Positions 34,462 through 44,300 of a DNA stretch of 64,000 bases are shown piece after piece (the stretch's first letter is position 1; each line of letters opens with the position of its first letter). The notes under the pieces were generated by a model. It did no database searches and was not told the origin of the DNA. It worked only from the letters and a program-made list of their open reading frames with translations. A program made the translations under genes and the position numbers. The stretch is from JAHIKV01 sp963733145 (lineage in GTDB: Bacteria > Planctomycetota > Planctomycetia > Pirellulales > Thermoguttaceae), in NCBI GenBank assembly GCA_963733145.1, contig CAVTCJ010000008.1:186001-250000 (forward strand). Direction: 5' to 3'.

Positions 34462-37216
34462 CTATTTTGCCGCCACGTTGGCTTCGGCCAGGACGGCGCC
34501 TTCCAACTCGGCGGAAGCGAGCGCTTCGCCGGGGGAGCAAATCGCTTGGACAGGTTCCATGACGGCCGGCCCGATGTAATCCCGGCCCAGCGCCTCGTCC
34601 GTCAAACGGCTCGCGCGCTTCTCGATGTACTCGCGCAGCCATTTGATGGTCTCATCGACGGTATCAGCTTGCAGCAGGAGGAGCTCGCCGGGGATGGTCG
34701 AACTCGAGCGCGGTCTCGGCCGCGTTGGTGGCGCCGCGGATTTCGACGATCTCTTTGGTCCGCGTGGCCGAACTCAATCCCTTGCGGAGCAGGCCCATGA
34801 TCTCGCCGGGATTGCGGCCGCGGAGGTAGTGGTCCTCATAGAGCACGACGCGGTCGAAGGCCGCCCCCAGCAGTTCGCCCTGGCGGATAATGTCGCAATC
34901 GCGGCGGTCGCCGGCGGTCGAGTACACGCAGCCCCGGCGGAGATGCGGAAACTTGTCGATCGCCTCGATCACCGCGGAGAGCGAATGCACGTTGTGGCCG
35001 TAGTCCACCACGACGGTCGCGCCTTCGATCTCCAGGACGTTGAACCGGGCGGGGACTTTGTCGATGTCGGCCGCGAAGGACGCCGCCCGGCTGCGGATCA
35101 CCTCCATCGGCACGCCCAGCGACCAGGCGGCGGCGATTGAAGCCAGGCAGTTCTGCACCTGGAAGCCGACTTGCCCGCCGCGGGTCAGGGGAAGCTGATC
35201 GATCGAGATGACGGTCTCCTCTCGATCGCCCTCGGCGACGATAACCTGGCGGTCGCGGACAAAGGCCGCCCGGCCACCCACGCCGAGATGCCGCACGATT
35301 GTCGGACAGGCCGGATCGAGGGCGAAAAATACAATCCCACCGTGGCAGTAGGCCGCCATTCCCGCCACCAGCGGATCGGCGGCGTTGAGCACGGCGTAAC
35401 CGCCCGGCGCCACCGCCTCGACGATGCACCGCTTCACCTTGGCCAACTCCTCCGGCGTGTTTATGTCGCAGAGCCCCAGGTGATCGCCCTCGCCGATGTT
35501 CGTCACCACCGCCACGTCGCAGAAATCGAAGGCCAGACCCTCGCGGAGGATTCCGCCGCGGGCGGTCTCGAACACCGCCATCTCGACGCTCGGGTTCAGC
35601 AGCACGTCGCGGGCGCTCTGCGGACCGCTGCAATCCGCATGATCCTGCCGCTGGTCGTCAATGTAGATGCCGTCGGTGCAGGTCATTCCCACGCACTTGC
35701 CCAGACCGCGTAGGATGTGGGCGATAAACCGCGTGGTGGTCGTTTTTCCATTCACCCCGGTGACGGAGACGATCGGCACGCGCCCGGTGTCTCCAGGCGG
35801 ATACAGGAGATCGACGATCGCCTCGCCGACCGGCCGGGAGATGCCGGCCGATGGTTCGAGGTGCATCCGTAGCCCTGGAGCGGCATTGACCTCGACGGCC
35901 ATTCCGCCCTGCTCCTCCAAGGGGCGCGAGATGTCGTGCGCGATGATGTCGATGCCGGCGATGTCCAGCCCCACCGCCCGGGCGGCGGCAATCGCGCGAG
36001 CCGCCACGGCCGGATGAACCCGCTCGGTCACGTCGATGGCCGTTCCGCCGGTGCTCAGGTTGGCGTTGCGGCGAATCAGCACCATCTGTCCGATGGGCGG
36101 GACGGAATCGGGCGTGTAACCTTGCTCGGCCAACACGGCCAAGCCCACCGGGTCCAGCTTGATTTTACTGAGCATCGTGGCATGATGCTCGCCGCGCCGC
36201 GGATCGGTGTTCTCCAATTCGATTAGTTGGTTGATCGTCAGCACGCCGTCGCCGACGACGTGGGCGGGTTCGCGCCGCGCGGCGGCCACCACCCGGTCGC
36301 CCACGACCAACAGCCGATAATCGTGGCCCGGCACGTACTTTTCGACCAATATCGAATCGCTTTCCAGCAAGGCCGCAGTGTATGCGGCGGTCACCTGCTC
36401 GCGGGTGTTCAGGTTGGCGGCCACTCCCCGGCCCTGGTTTCCGTCCCGGGGCTTAACGACCACGGGCGTGCCCAGTTCGCAAGCCGCCCGCCAGGCGTCC
36501 TCGGCGTCTACGACCGGCCGGCCGCACGGAATGGGTACACCCGCCGAGCGGAGGAACTCGCGGGTAAGTTCCTTGTCCTGAGCGATCGATTCGGCGATGG
36601 CCCCGGTCCGATCGGTTTCGGCGGCCTGAATGCGGTGCTGCTTCCGGCCGTGGCCGAAAACGACAAGGCTGTTGGTGTTCATCCGCCGGATCGGGATGCG
36701 CCGTGCCAGCGCCGCCTCCACAATGGCGCCGGTGCTCGGCCCCAGGCAAATATCCTGGGCCAGATCGCGGAGCCGTTCGATCTGAGCGGCAACGTCAAAG
36801 GGCAGATTGTGGACCGCGGCGTGGCACAGTTCTCGGGCGGTGGCCAGACATTCCCGGCCGACCGTCTCCTCAATGTATTCGACGATTACCTTGTAAACCC
36901 CCTCCTCCGAGGTTTCGCGGGCCTTGCCGAAGCCGACGGCCGTGCCGGCCAGCGACTGAAGCTCCAAGGTCACGTGTTCGAGGATATGGCCCTGATACGT
37001 GCCGAGCCGGAGGCGCTCGAAGAACCCCCCCCGTTCGCCGATGCTGCAACGGTGTTCGATCATGCTGGGCATCCAGCTTTTCAAACGTTCGTTGAAGCCG
37101 GGGATTACGTTCGAGGGTTTGTCTTTCAACTCACCCAGATCGACCCAAGCCTCCAGCACCGGAAAGTTTGCCCAGATATTTGGTCCACGAAGCGCTAAAA
37201 CTTTGCGGAATTCCAT
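34462..37216 (-). CDS. cphA: Cyanophycin synthetase (one frameshift near the 3' end)
   Basis: It polymerises multi-L-arginyl-poly-L-aspartate using ATP. It has the N-terminal CphA domain (FRKVLALRGPNIWANFPVLEAWVDLGEL), an ATP-grasp domain (TPVVVKPRDGNQGRGVAANL, AVEVNAAPGLRMH) and a Mur-ligase-like domain with P-loop VTGVNGKTTTTR and the motif VFETARGGILREGL. Near 34690 one C too many (CCCC for CCC) ends the frame early; correction gives GELLLLQADTVDETIKWLREYIEKR and a stop at 34462, about 917 residues, a normal CphA length. Divergent from the ABC transporter that completes the locus. No cyanophycinase gene is seen. Confidence 0.94.
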
Positions 37217-38228
37217 AGTTGTCTCTCACAAATAACTTTGTAAGTCTCTCCGAGGCCAGGGTTGATCGAACCGTATTATCACAATCTACGTAGGGAGCGG
37301 GAAAATGGTTGGGTTATTCGGGCGAAATATGGAATAATCGCGAAATTAGGCGCCGTAACACTGACGGTCACTTGCAATGGACGATGGCAACAATCCGACC
37401 CCCCCGCTGATGGAGGGCGATCACTCTGCATGGACCTCTATGTTGTTACATTTGCGGAAAGCGTGCGTAGGGTGGGACAAGCGAAGCGCGGTCCCACCAT
37501 ATTTTCGCCGTAATTGGTGGGACCGCGCTTCGCTTGTCCCACCCTACGATCCTCAACAGCAACTAAATAGATCAATTATCGGATTCCCTCTGACGCGCGG
37601 ATCATGTTCCCGCACCGCGATATATTCCGAGAAACGTATCCGCGCTAGTCCCAATGCCCCCGTCTTGCCCAGTCAGTGGCAAATCTCGGTCCCAGCGCAG
37701 ACCTATACCATCGGAACACCGTTCCAGAAGGTGAAACGCAAGCATCGGCTAATTTTGTTCCGTAAATGAGTAGTGGTCGCCAGGTGTTCCTTCCTGCGAC
37801 GATAATCACATAATTAAATCTTCCCTTGGATATAAATGCAACTACCAAAGTGAAAAATTGGGAAAATTGCGTCGGTCCGGCTGGCTTGTCCTTCAGGGCA
37901 ACGCCGGGGGCCGATCCATTTTTCGATGGAGCATTGTCTTTGGCAAGAATAACGTCGGCCGAAAACATGGACCTGGCCCTTTTGCTCTGCCCGACACACC
38001 CATCCGCCAGGTGGTTAGCATGAAGTCGTGAGCCGACTTGCTCTTGAACGCCAGTAAATCATCTGTTCCACTGATGAGAGTCTTCCACAATGAAAGATAG
38101 TCTATGATGGATCGCCTCGGCGGCGGAAAGTCGCTATGTTAGGACGATCTCGGCAGCCTTAGAGACGGCTGATGTGAAAAGTCCGTCACTACCCATCAGG
38201 GTGGGGTCGAGCTTTCCGGGGGATTGAA
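37217..38228. other. Gene-poor divergent region
   Basis: About 1 kb between cphA and the ABC transporter. It holds the 81-bp palindromic element (37467-37547). The remaining sequence, about 37560-38220, is less GC-rich than its surroundings. I find no reading frame there with convincing codon use or family resemblance. Divergent promoters for cphA and the transporter must lie here. Confidence 0.6.
37467..37547. repeat. 81-bp palindromic element, intergenic copy
   Basis: The arms (34 bp, extending one base beyond each end, 37466-37499 and 37515-37548) are perfect reverse complements starting gtagggtgggacaagcgaag. Read from 37467 in one frame it has no stop and encodes 27 residues beginning VGWDKRSA and ending ASLVPPY. 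The coding copy at 59644-59724 has the same length and frame. Confidence 0.95.
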
Positions 38229-40529
38229 TTGAACGCCACAAACGACTCTTGGGAGTTGCTGCCGGAGGAATTGCGCGCCGCGGCCGCGGCCGAATTGGCC
38301 CCCCACGAATCACCTCTGGCCTGGCTGGAACTAGACCTGGATACCGGGCTGCAATTCTCCCGGGGATTGGTGGTTTTGACCACCCGGCAATTGCTGGCCG
38401 TCGAGCGTGAAGAAGCGGCCGACGAGGCCGGACCGTCTTCGACGGTCGCACTTCGAGTCCGCTCCTGGCCGCTGGATCGGGTCGAGGGTTTGAGGGCAAA
38501 GGACCTGGGGGGGACCGGGCGGTTGGAACTGCTGGGCCCCGACTCGCTCTTATGCCACTGGCGATTCACCATCGGCCGCGCGTCGGCCGCGCATCGAATC
38601 GTCAACCGCTTCGAGAGCGCTCGGCAGGGCAAACTGGCCGGCGAAGAAAAACTCGCCGAACCGGCGACTACCGTTTGCCCGAGTTGCGGCGCCATCCTGG
38701 CGGCCGATCAAGGGACTTGCCCCGATTGCGAATCAGCCAAGAGCAAGCCCCCGGTCCGCTCGCTCTACCGGTTGATCGGTTTCGCGAAAACGCGGAAATG
38801 GTCCGTATTGTTGGGGATGGCGTTGTTGGTGGCCGGCAGTTACGTCGGCCTATTGCCCACGTACCTGACGATCCCGTTGGTCGACAAGGTGTTGCTGCCC
38901 GCCGAAGCGGCGAAACACCTCACCGACTCGCAAACGCGGGAATATATCCGGCTGGCCGCCATGTACTTGCTGGGCTACGCGGGGATTTCGGTGTTGGCCT
39001 GGCTGCTGTCTTGGGCGCGGACTTACGTGCTGGCCCGCGTCGGCGAGCGAATCGCCGTCGATCTGCGCAACAACACGTATAGCCACATGCAATGTTTGTC
39101 GATCGAGTTTTTCGGCGGCAAACGGACGGGCGATCTGATCTCCCGGGTCAGCACCGACACCGACCGCATCTGCTATTATTTGACGGTCTACCTGCTCGAT
39201 TTCGCCAGCGATTTTTTGACGCTGATAATGATGGCGGCAATCATGGTTTCGCTGGCCCCGAAGTTGACCTTGGCCGCATTGGTTCCGTTGCCGATAATCG
39301 TTTATCTGGTGCAAATTGTCCGCGGCCGATTGAGGCGGGGATTCGCGCTGGGCACCCGCGCCTGGGGAGAAATGACCAGCGTGCTGGCCGACACGATCCC
39401 TGGCATTCGCGTCGTCAAGGCCTTCGCCCAGGAGCGCCGCGAGGTCGATCGCTTCCGCGAAGCCAACGACCGCGTGCTCCGGGCCAACGACCGCGTGAAC
39501 AACATCTGGACCTTCTTCCAGCCCATCGTTTCGCTGCTGACTTCCCTGGGGCTGCTGGTCGTCTGGGGATTCGGTTCCTGGCAAATCATCATTCACCAGG
39601 GAGTGTCGTTCGGCATTCTGCAGGGTTTCGTACAATACCTGATTCGCTTCTATGGGCGAATGGATTCGATGAGCCGGATCGTGGCCGCCACGCAGTGCGC
39701 GGGGGCCAGCGCCCAGCGGATTTTCGCCATCCTCGACCGTGTGCCCAGCGTGGCCGAGCCGGTCCATCCGGTGCATCCCGGCCGGCTGCAGGGCGAAGTC
39801 GAGTTTCGCGGCGTGGGCTTCCACTACGGCAGCCGCCCCGTGCTCACCGGCATCAACCTGCACGTCAGCCCGGGCGAGATGATCGGACTGGTCGGGCCCA
39901 GTGGAGCCGGCAAAACCACGATGGTCAACTTGGTTTGCCGTTTCTACGACGTCACCGAAGGGGCCATCCTGGTCGACGGCACGGACATCCGCTCCTTCCC
40001 GCTGGAAGAGTATCGCCGCCACATCGGCATCGTGCTTCAGGAGCCGTTCCTGTTTTTCGGGACGATCGCCGAGAACGTCGCCTACGGCCGGCCGGACGCC
40101 ACGCGCGAGGAGATCATCGCCGCCGCCCGCGCCGCCCGGGCCCACGAGTTCATCCTCCGTTTGCCCGACGCCTACGATTCGCTGGTCGGCGAACGGGGTC
40201 AGTTCCTCTCGGGCGGGGAGCGGCAGCGGATCAGCATCGCCCGGGCGCTGTTGATCGACCCCCGCATTCTGATCCTCGACGAGGCGACCTCCTCGGTGGA
40301 CACGGAAACCGAGCGCGAGATTCAACTGGCGCTGGAAAATCTGGTGCAGGGCCGGACCACAATCGCCATCGCCCACCGCCTGAGCACGCTCCGCCGAGCG
40401 GACCGGCTGGTGGTCATCGAACGGGGGCGGATCACCGAGGTCGGGCCGCACGACGAGTTGTTGCGGAAAGACGGCACTTTTGCCCGGCTGCACCGCGCAC
40501 AATTCGAACTGAGCCAGGGTTTGAGTTGA
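38229..40529 (+). CDS. Fused ABC transporter (permease-ATPase), cyanophycin-associated type
   Basis: A 766-residue half-transporter with an unusual N-terminus: about 145 residues of PH-like beta domain, then a four-cysteine zinc ribbon (CPSCGAILAADQGTCPDC). Six transmembrane helices follow (about 190-480), then an ATPase with Walker A GPSGAGKTT, signature LSGGERQRIS and Walker B RILILDEATSS. The likely start is TTG. From memory, transporters of this layout are annotated as cyanophycin-metabolism-associated and pair with DUF1854 proteins, exactly the arrangement here. Direction and substrate of transport are unknown. Confidence 0.9.
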   Translation: MNATNDSWELLPEELRAAAAAELAPHESPLAWLELDLDTGLQFSRGLVVLTTRQLLAVEREEAADEAGPSSTVALRVRSWPLDRVEGLRAKDLGGTGRLELLGPDSLLCHWRFTIGRASAAHRIVNRFESARQGKLAGEEKLAEPATTVCPSCGAILAADQGTCPDCESAKSKPPVRSLYRLIGFAKTRKWSVLLGMALLVAGSYVGLLPTYLTIPLVDKVLLPAEAAKHLTDSQTREYIRLAAMYLLGYAGISVLAWLLSWARTYVLARVGERIAVDLRNNTYSHMQCLSIEFFGGKRTGDLISRVSTDTDRICYYLTVYLLDFASDFLTLIMMAAIMVSLAPKLTLAALVPLPIIVYLVQIVRGRLRRGFALGTRAWGEMTSVLADTIPGIRVVKAFAQERREVDRFREANDRVLRANDRVNNIWTFFQPIVSLLTSLGLLVVWGFGSWQIIIHQGVSFGILQGFVQYLIRFYGRMDSMSRIVAATQCAGASAQRIFAILDRVPSVAEPVHPVHPGRLQGEVEFRGVGFHYGSRPVLTGINLHVSPGEMIGLVGPSGAGKTTMVNLVCRFYDVTEGAILVDGTDIRSFPLEEYRRHIGIVLQEPFLFFGTIAENVAYGRPDATREEIIAAARAARAHEFILRLPDAYDSLVGERGQFLSGGERQRISIARALLIDPRILILDEATSSVDTETEREIQLALENLVQGRTTIAIAHRLSTLRRADRLVVIERGRITEVGPHDELLRKDGTFARLHRAQFELSQGLS

Positions 40530-40566
40530 TCCATGACCAATTTACCGTTGAAACATGCATGTATCT

Positions 40567-40633
40567 TGTTTAGCAGCCGCCGGCACGGCGGCTTGAAACC
40601 GCCACCCGGGCCGTCGTGCCGACGGCCGCTAAG
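40567..40633. repeat. Palindromic element, GTTTAGCGGCCGTCGG family
   Basis: tgtttagcagccgccggcacggc faces gccgtcgtgccgacggccgctaa with a few mismatches. The right arm matches 53176-53201 closely. Confidence 0.8.
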
Positions 40634-40661
40634 TTGTCGTTCAAAAACAACTTCGGTATAT

Positions 40662-40734
40662 GTAGGACAGCCGCCCCCGGCTGTCCAGGGCGATTCGCAC
40701 AGCCGAGGGCGGCTGTGCCACAAGTTGTTTTTGG
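40662..40734. repeat. 73-bp palindromic element, intergenic copy of the gvpF insert
   Basis: acagccgcccccggctgt (40667-40684) and acagccgagggcggctgt (40699-40716) with tail gccacaagttgtttttgg. It differs from the copy inside gvpF (13377-13450) by a few substitutions and one base of length. Read on the minus strand it also encodes NNLWHSRPRLC. Confidence 0.92.
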
Positions 40735-40771
40735 ACAACCGCTAAACGATTGATCTTTCGTTTTACAAAAT

Positions 40772-41240
40772 ATGTTGGATTTCACACTGGAACGGGACAA
40801 CTGGCAGCAACTCGTGCTGGTTCTGGCAGGACGGCCGCCGCGTGGCGGGAGTCGAGCCGGTCCGGGCGTTCCCCATCTCCACACCGGATGGGTTCCTCTC
40901 GATCTGCGACGCCGAGGGGCACGTCCTGATCCGCATTGATAGCCTCGCCGACCTGCCGGCCGAAGTTCGCATGTTGATCGAAACGGAGTTGTCCCGCCGC
41001 GAGTTCGTCCCCGTCGTGTTGTGCATCGAAAGCGTCTTCACCGAGAGCGATCCGTCGGAGTGGCGGGTGGTGACGGACCGCGGACCGACGACGTTCCTTA
41101 TGGAAGACAGCGACAACGACGTGCGGCGGTTGGGCCCCTGCCGCATCATGCTGGTCGACACGCACGGCATTCGCTATTTGATACCCGACACGCGCCGCTT
41201 GAACGCCGCCAGCCGGCGGATTCTGGACCGGTATTTGTAG
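40772..41240 (+). CDS. DUF1854 protein, cyanophycin-associated (one frameshift)
   Basis: About 155 residues. The N-terminus (MLDFTLERDNWQQLVLV) and the remainder (GRRVAGVEPVRAFPISTPDGFLSICDAEGHVLIRID, RILDRYL) form a complete DUF1854 domain when a one-base shift near 40824 is corrected. DUF1854 proteins typically follow the transporter gene in cyanophycin loci. No enzymatic motif is visible. Two palindromic elements lie in the 240-bp gap to the transporter, and no ribosome binding site is evident. Confidence 0.85.
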
Positions 41241-41252
41241 GGTGCGCGCGGC

Positions 41253-41328
41253 GTGCCACGGCTGGCTTGTCCAGCAGTGCATAGTGCTGCCGATCACCCC
41301 ACAGTGCTGGACAAGCCAGCAGTGGCAC
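41253..41328. repeat. Palindromic element at the 3' end of the subtilase gene
   Basis: gtgccacggctggcttgtcc (41253-41272) faces ggacaagccagcagtggcac (41309-41328) with one mismatch. The right arm and loop encode the last residues (ATAGLSSTVG) and stop of the subtilase. Confidence 0.85.
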
Positions 41329-44300
41329 CCAATTCAAAGGCCATCGAATCGTGGAGCACTTCGAGCGCGGTCTGTTCGAGCAGACTCCACTGCTCGAACT
41401 CGCTATCGCCGGCATAGTCCCGGGACAAGGCGTTCGAGTCTGAGGCAAGGCCGCTGAAGAGCAGACGGCCGTGCTCGCCGTGCTCGGCGAGGAGATGATC
41501 GACAAAATCGAACTGCATCTCCCTTTCCGGGCCGGCCGGCGAATCGACCCGCGGCGCGAGCCGGACGAAATAGTCGTCGTGAAGCGATGCCGTCAGCGCG
41601 TCTGCCCGCGATGCAAGGAGGTCGGCGGATTGGATCAGGTCGCCCCCGCCGTCGAACCGATCCTCGTATAAGCTCGACAGCCAGGCCGAGCGGAGATCGG
41701 GCAAATTGTTCGGCGCTGCATCGGCAGCTTGCGCCGCTGACGCTGGCACGGCCACCGCCGGCGCCGCCGGCTCGATTGCCAGGGCGGCCGATTGCGGGGA
41801 AGCGGCGGCGACCGTCGAAACCCGAAACATCGTGTCGCTGCTGTTCGCCCCGTCGCTGACCTGCACCTGGACGTAAAAATCGCCGCTGTAGCCGGAGTCG
41901 CGGTTGACCGTCAGCACGTTGTCCGACATGCTCACGTTCACGGCGGAGGAGCCGAGGGAGGTCAGCGTGGGCGGCTGGGCCTCGCAGAGCAGGAAGGGGT
42001 CGGCGTAATAGTCGGGGCTAAACGCGGCGATGTATGTGCTGCTCTCGATGCTCCCGCCCCAACGATAAAGATCGCCGTTGGGAAGGATGAAGTACGGGTT
42101 CCTGGCGGCGTTGTAGTAGCCGGCGAAATACTTCTCGTCATGCCCGCGGAGATTGGTCCAGAAATCCCCTTCCCATTGATAGAGCCCGAACTGCTGATCG
42201 AATTCGTAGGCCCGCTGCGTCAGCGGATCGATTCCCAATGCCTGGGCCGAATAACTCAAATGGTCGCCGTCGGGATCGGTGGCGCCCACCGAGAGGACCA
42301 GACTGGTTTGGGAAGCGGACATCGTCCGGTCGGCGATCGGCGACAATTGCGGAACGCTGTTTGCGGCGGAAACGGCGAAGGTCTCGCTGTCCGCGGCGGC
42401 CCCGTCGCTGACGTTGACCCGGACAACGAAGTTTTGGGCATAATCCGCCGCCCGGGTGACGGTCAGCACGCCCCCGGAAACGCTCAGTTGCACGTCGCTG
42501 CCGGCGACGGGTGCATATTCCGGCTGCTGCGCGTCGCAGAGCAGGAACGGATCGGCGTAATAGTCGGTGCTCAGCGTGGCGACGTAAGCGCTGGCGTCGA
42601 TGCTTCCGCCCCAACGGTACAACTCGCCGCCGGGAAGGACGAAATAGGCGTTCTTGGCGCCGTTGTAGTAGCCGGCGAAGTATTTCTCGTTATGCCCGCG
42701 CAAATTGGTCCAAAAGCTGCCGTCCCATTGATACAAGCCAAACTGCTGGTCGAAGTCGTAGGCCCGTTGCGCCAGCGGATCGATGGTCAGGGCCTGCGCC
42801 GAATAGCTCAAGTGGTCGCCGTCGGCGTCGGAGGCGGCGAGCGGAACGGAAACCGTCAACTGGTTGTGCGGCATCGTTCGATCGGCGATCGGCGACAATT
42901 GCGGGGCGGAGTTGGTCACGGCAACCGCGAAGGTTTTGCTGTCCGAGGCCACCCCGTCGCTGACGTTGACCTGAACCACGAAATCCTCGGCGAAGTCCGC
43001 CGCCCGAGTGACCGTCAGCACGCCGCCGGAAACGCTCAGTTGCACGTCGCCGCTGCCAACCGGAGCGTACACGGGCGGCTGCGCGTCGCAGAGCAGGAAG
43101 GGGTTGGCGTAGTACCCGGCGCTCAGCGTGGCGACGTAGGCGCTGCCCTCGATGCTCCCACCCCAACGATAAAAATCGCCGTTGGGAAGGATGAAGTACG
43201 GGTTCCTGGCGCCGTTGAAGTAGCCGGCGAAATACTTCTCGTTATGCCCGCGCAGATTGGTCGAAAAACTCCCCTCCCATTGATACAAGCCAAACTGCTG
43301 GTCCAATTGGTACGCCTGCCGGGCCAGCGGATCGACCGTCAGCGCCTGCGCCGAATAGGTCAGTTGGTCGCCGTTGGCGTCGCTCGCCGATAGCGGAACG
43401 GTAAGCGTCGTTTGGTTGTGCGACATCGTCCGGTCGGCGATCTCCGCCAGCACCGGCGCGGAATTGTCCATCCGCACGCTCAGCGAATAGGTCCCGGAAT
43501 ACTGGTTCCCATATCCGGCCACCTCAAGGTAATACGTCCCGCTGGCTGAAGCGGTCCACCGGATGCTGGACGAGAGAGTTCCGCCGCCGGCATCGTCGTT
43601 GTACGCCAGTTGCCGCGCGGCGTCGCGGTCCACTAGGTATAAAACAGAGTCGTAAAGCGAACCGAGCGCCGTGCTGAAGACGTAAGTCCTCCCCGCGACG
43701 GCCTGAAACTTGAACCAGTCCACGTCTCCCGCGACGCCGAGCGTTCCGGCGGTCGTGCTGGGGACGCCGACGGCGGTCGCCGTCGCGGCGCTGTTGCCGT
43801 GGTCGTCGGCGGGCAAAACGGTGAGCGTCGTGTTGACCGATGTGCTGTACTGGGAATGATTATCCACCGCGCGGGCGAAATACCGGTGCGTCCCCGCGGC
43901 AAGGCCGGACGTGGAGACCGTAAGGGACGCCGCGCCGCCGACGACCGAGGCGGTCGAGCCGACCAGCGTATCGGAGGCGTCGTATTGCGAATTGTTGTTC
44001 GCGTCGAGGTAAAAATAGACCCGCGTTATCGTGCCCGAGTCGTCCGAAACGCCGTTGGCGATGAACGTGGCGGAGTTGCCGGCCACGACGGAATTGGGCG
44101 AAGCGGTCAGGGAGGCGATCGCCGGGCCGTGCAACTGGCCGCCGAGCAGATTGAGGGTGTTGTAGGCGTTGAGGACTCCGCCGGAGGCCGTTTTTCCGCT
44201 CAAGGCGCTCGATTTGTCGACGCCGCCGAGGAGGGCGTTGCGGACTTCCGCCGCGGTGGCGGTCGGGTCGAGCGCAAAGGCCAGGGCGGCTACGCCCGTG

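Noticed and set aside
37645..37968. A 107-residue minus-strand frame upstream of the ABC transporter
   Set aside because: No ribosome binding site, no recognisable domain and irregular codon use; left as non-coding.
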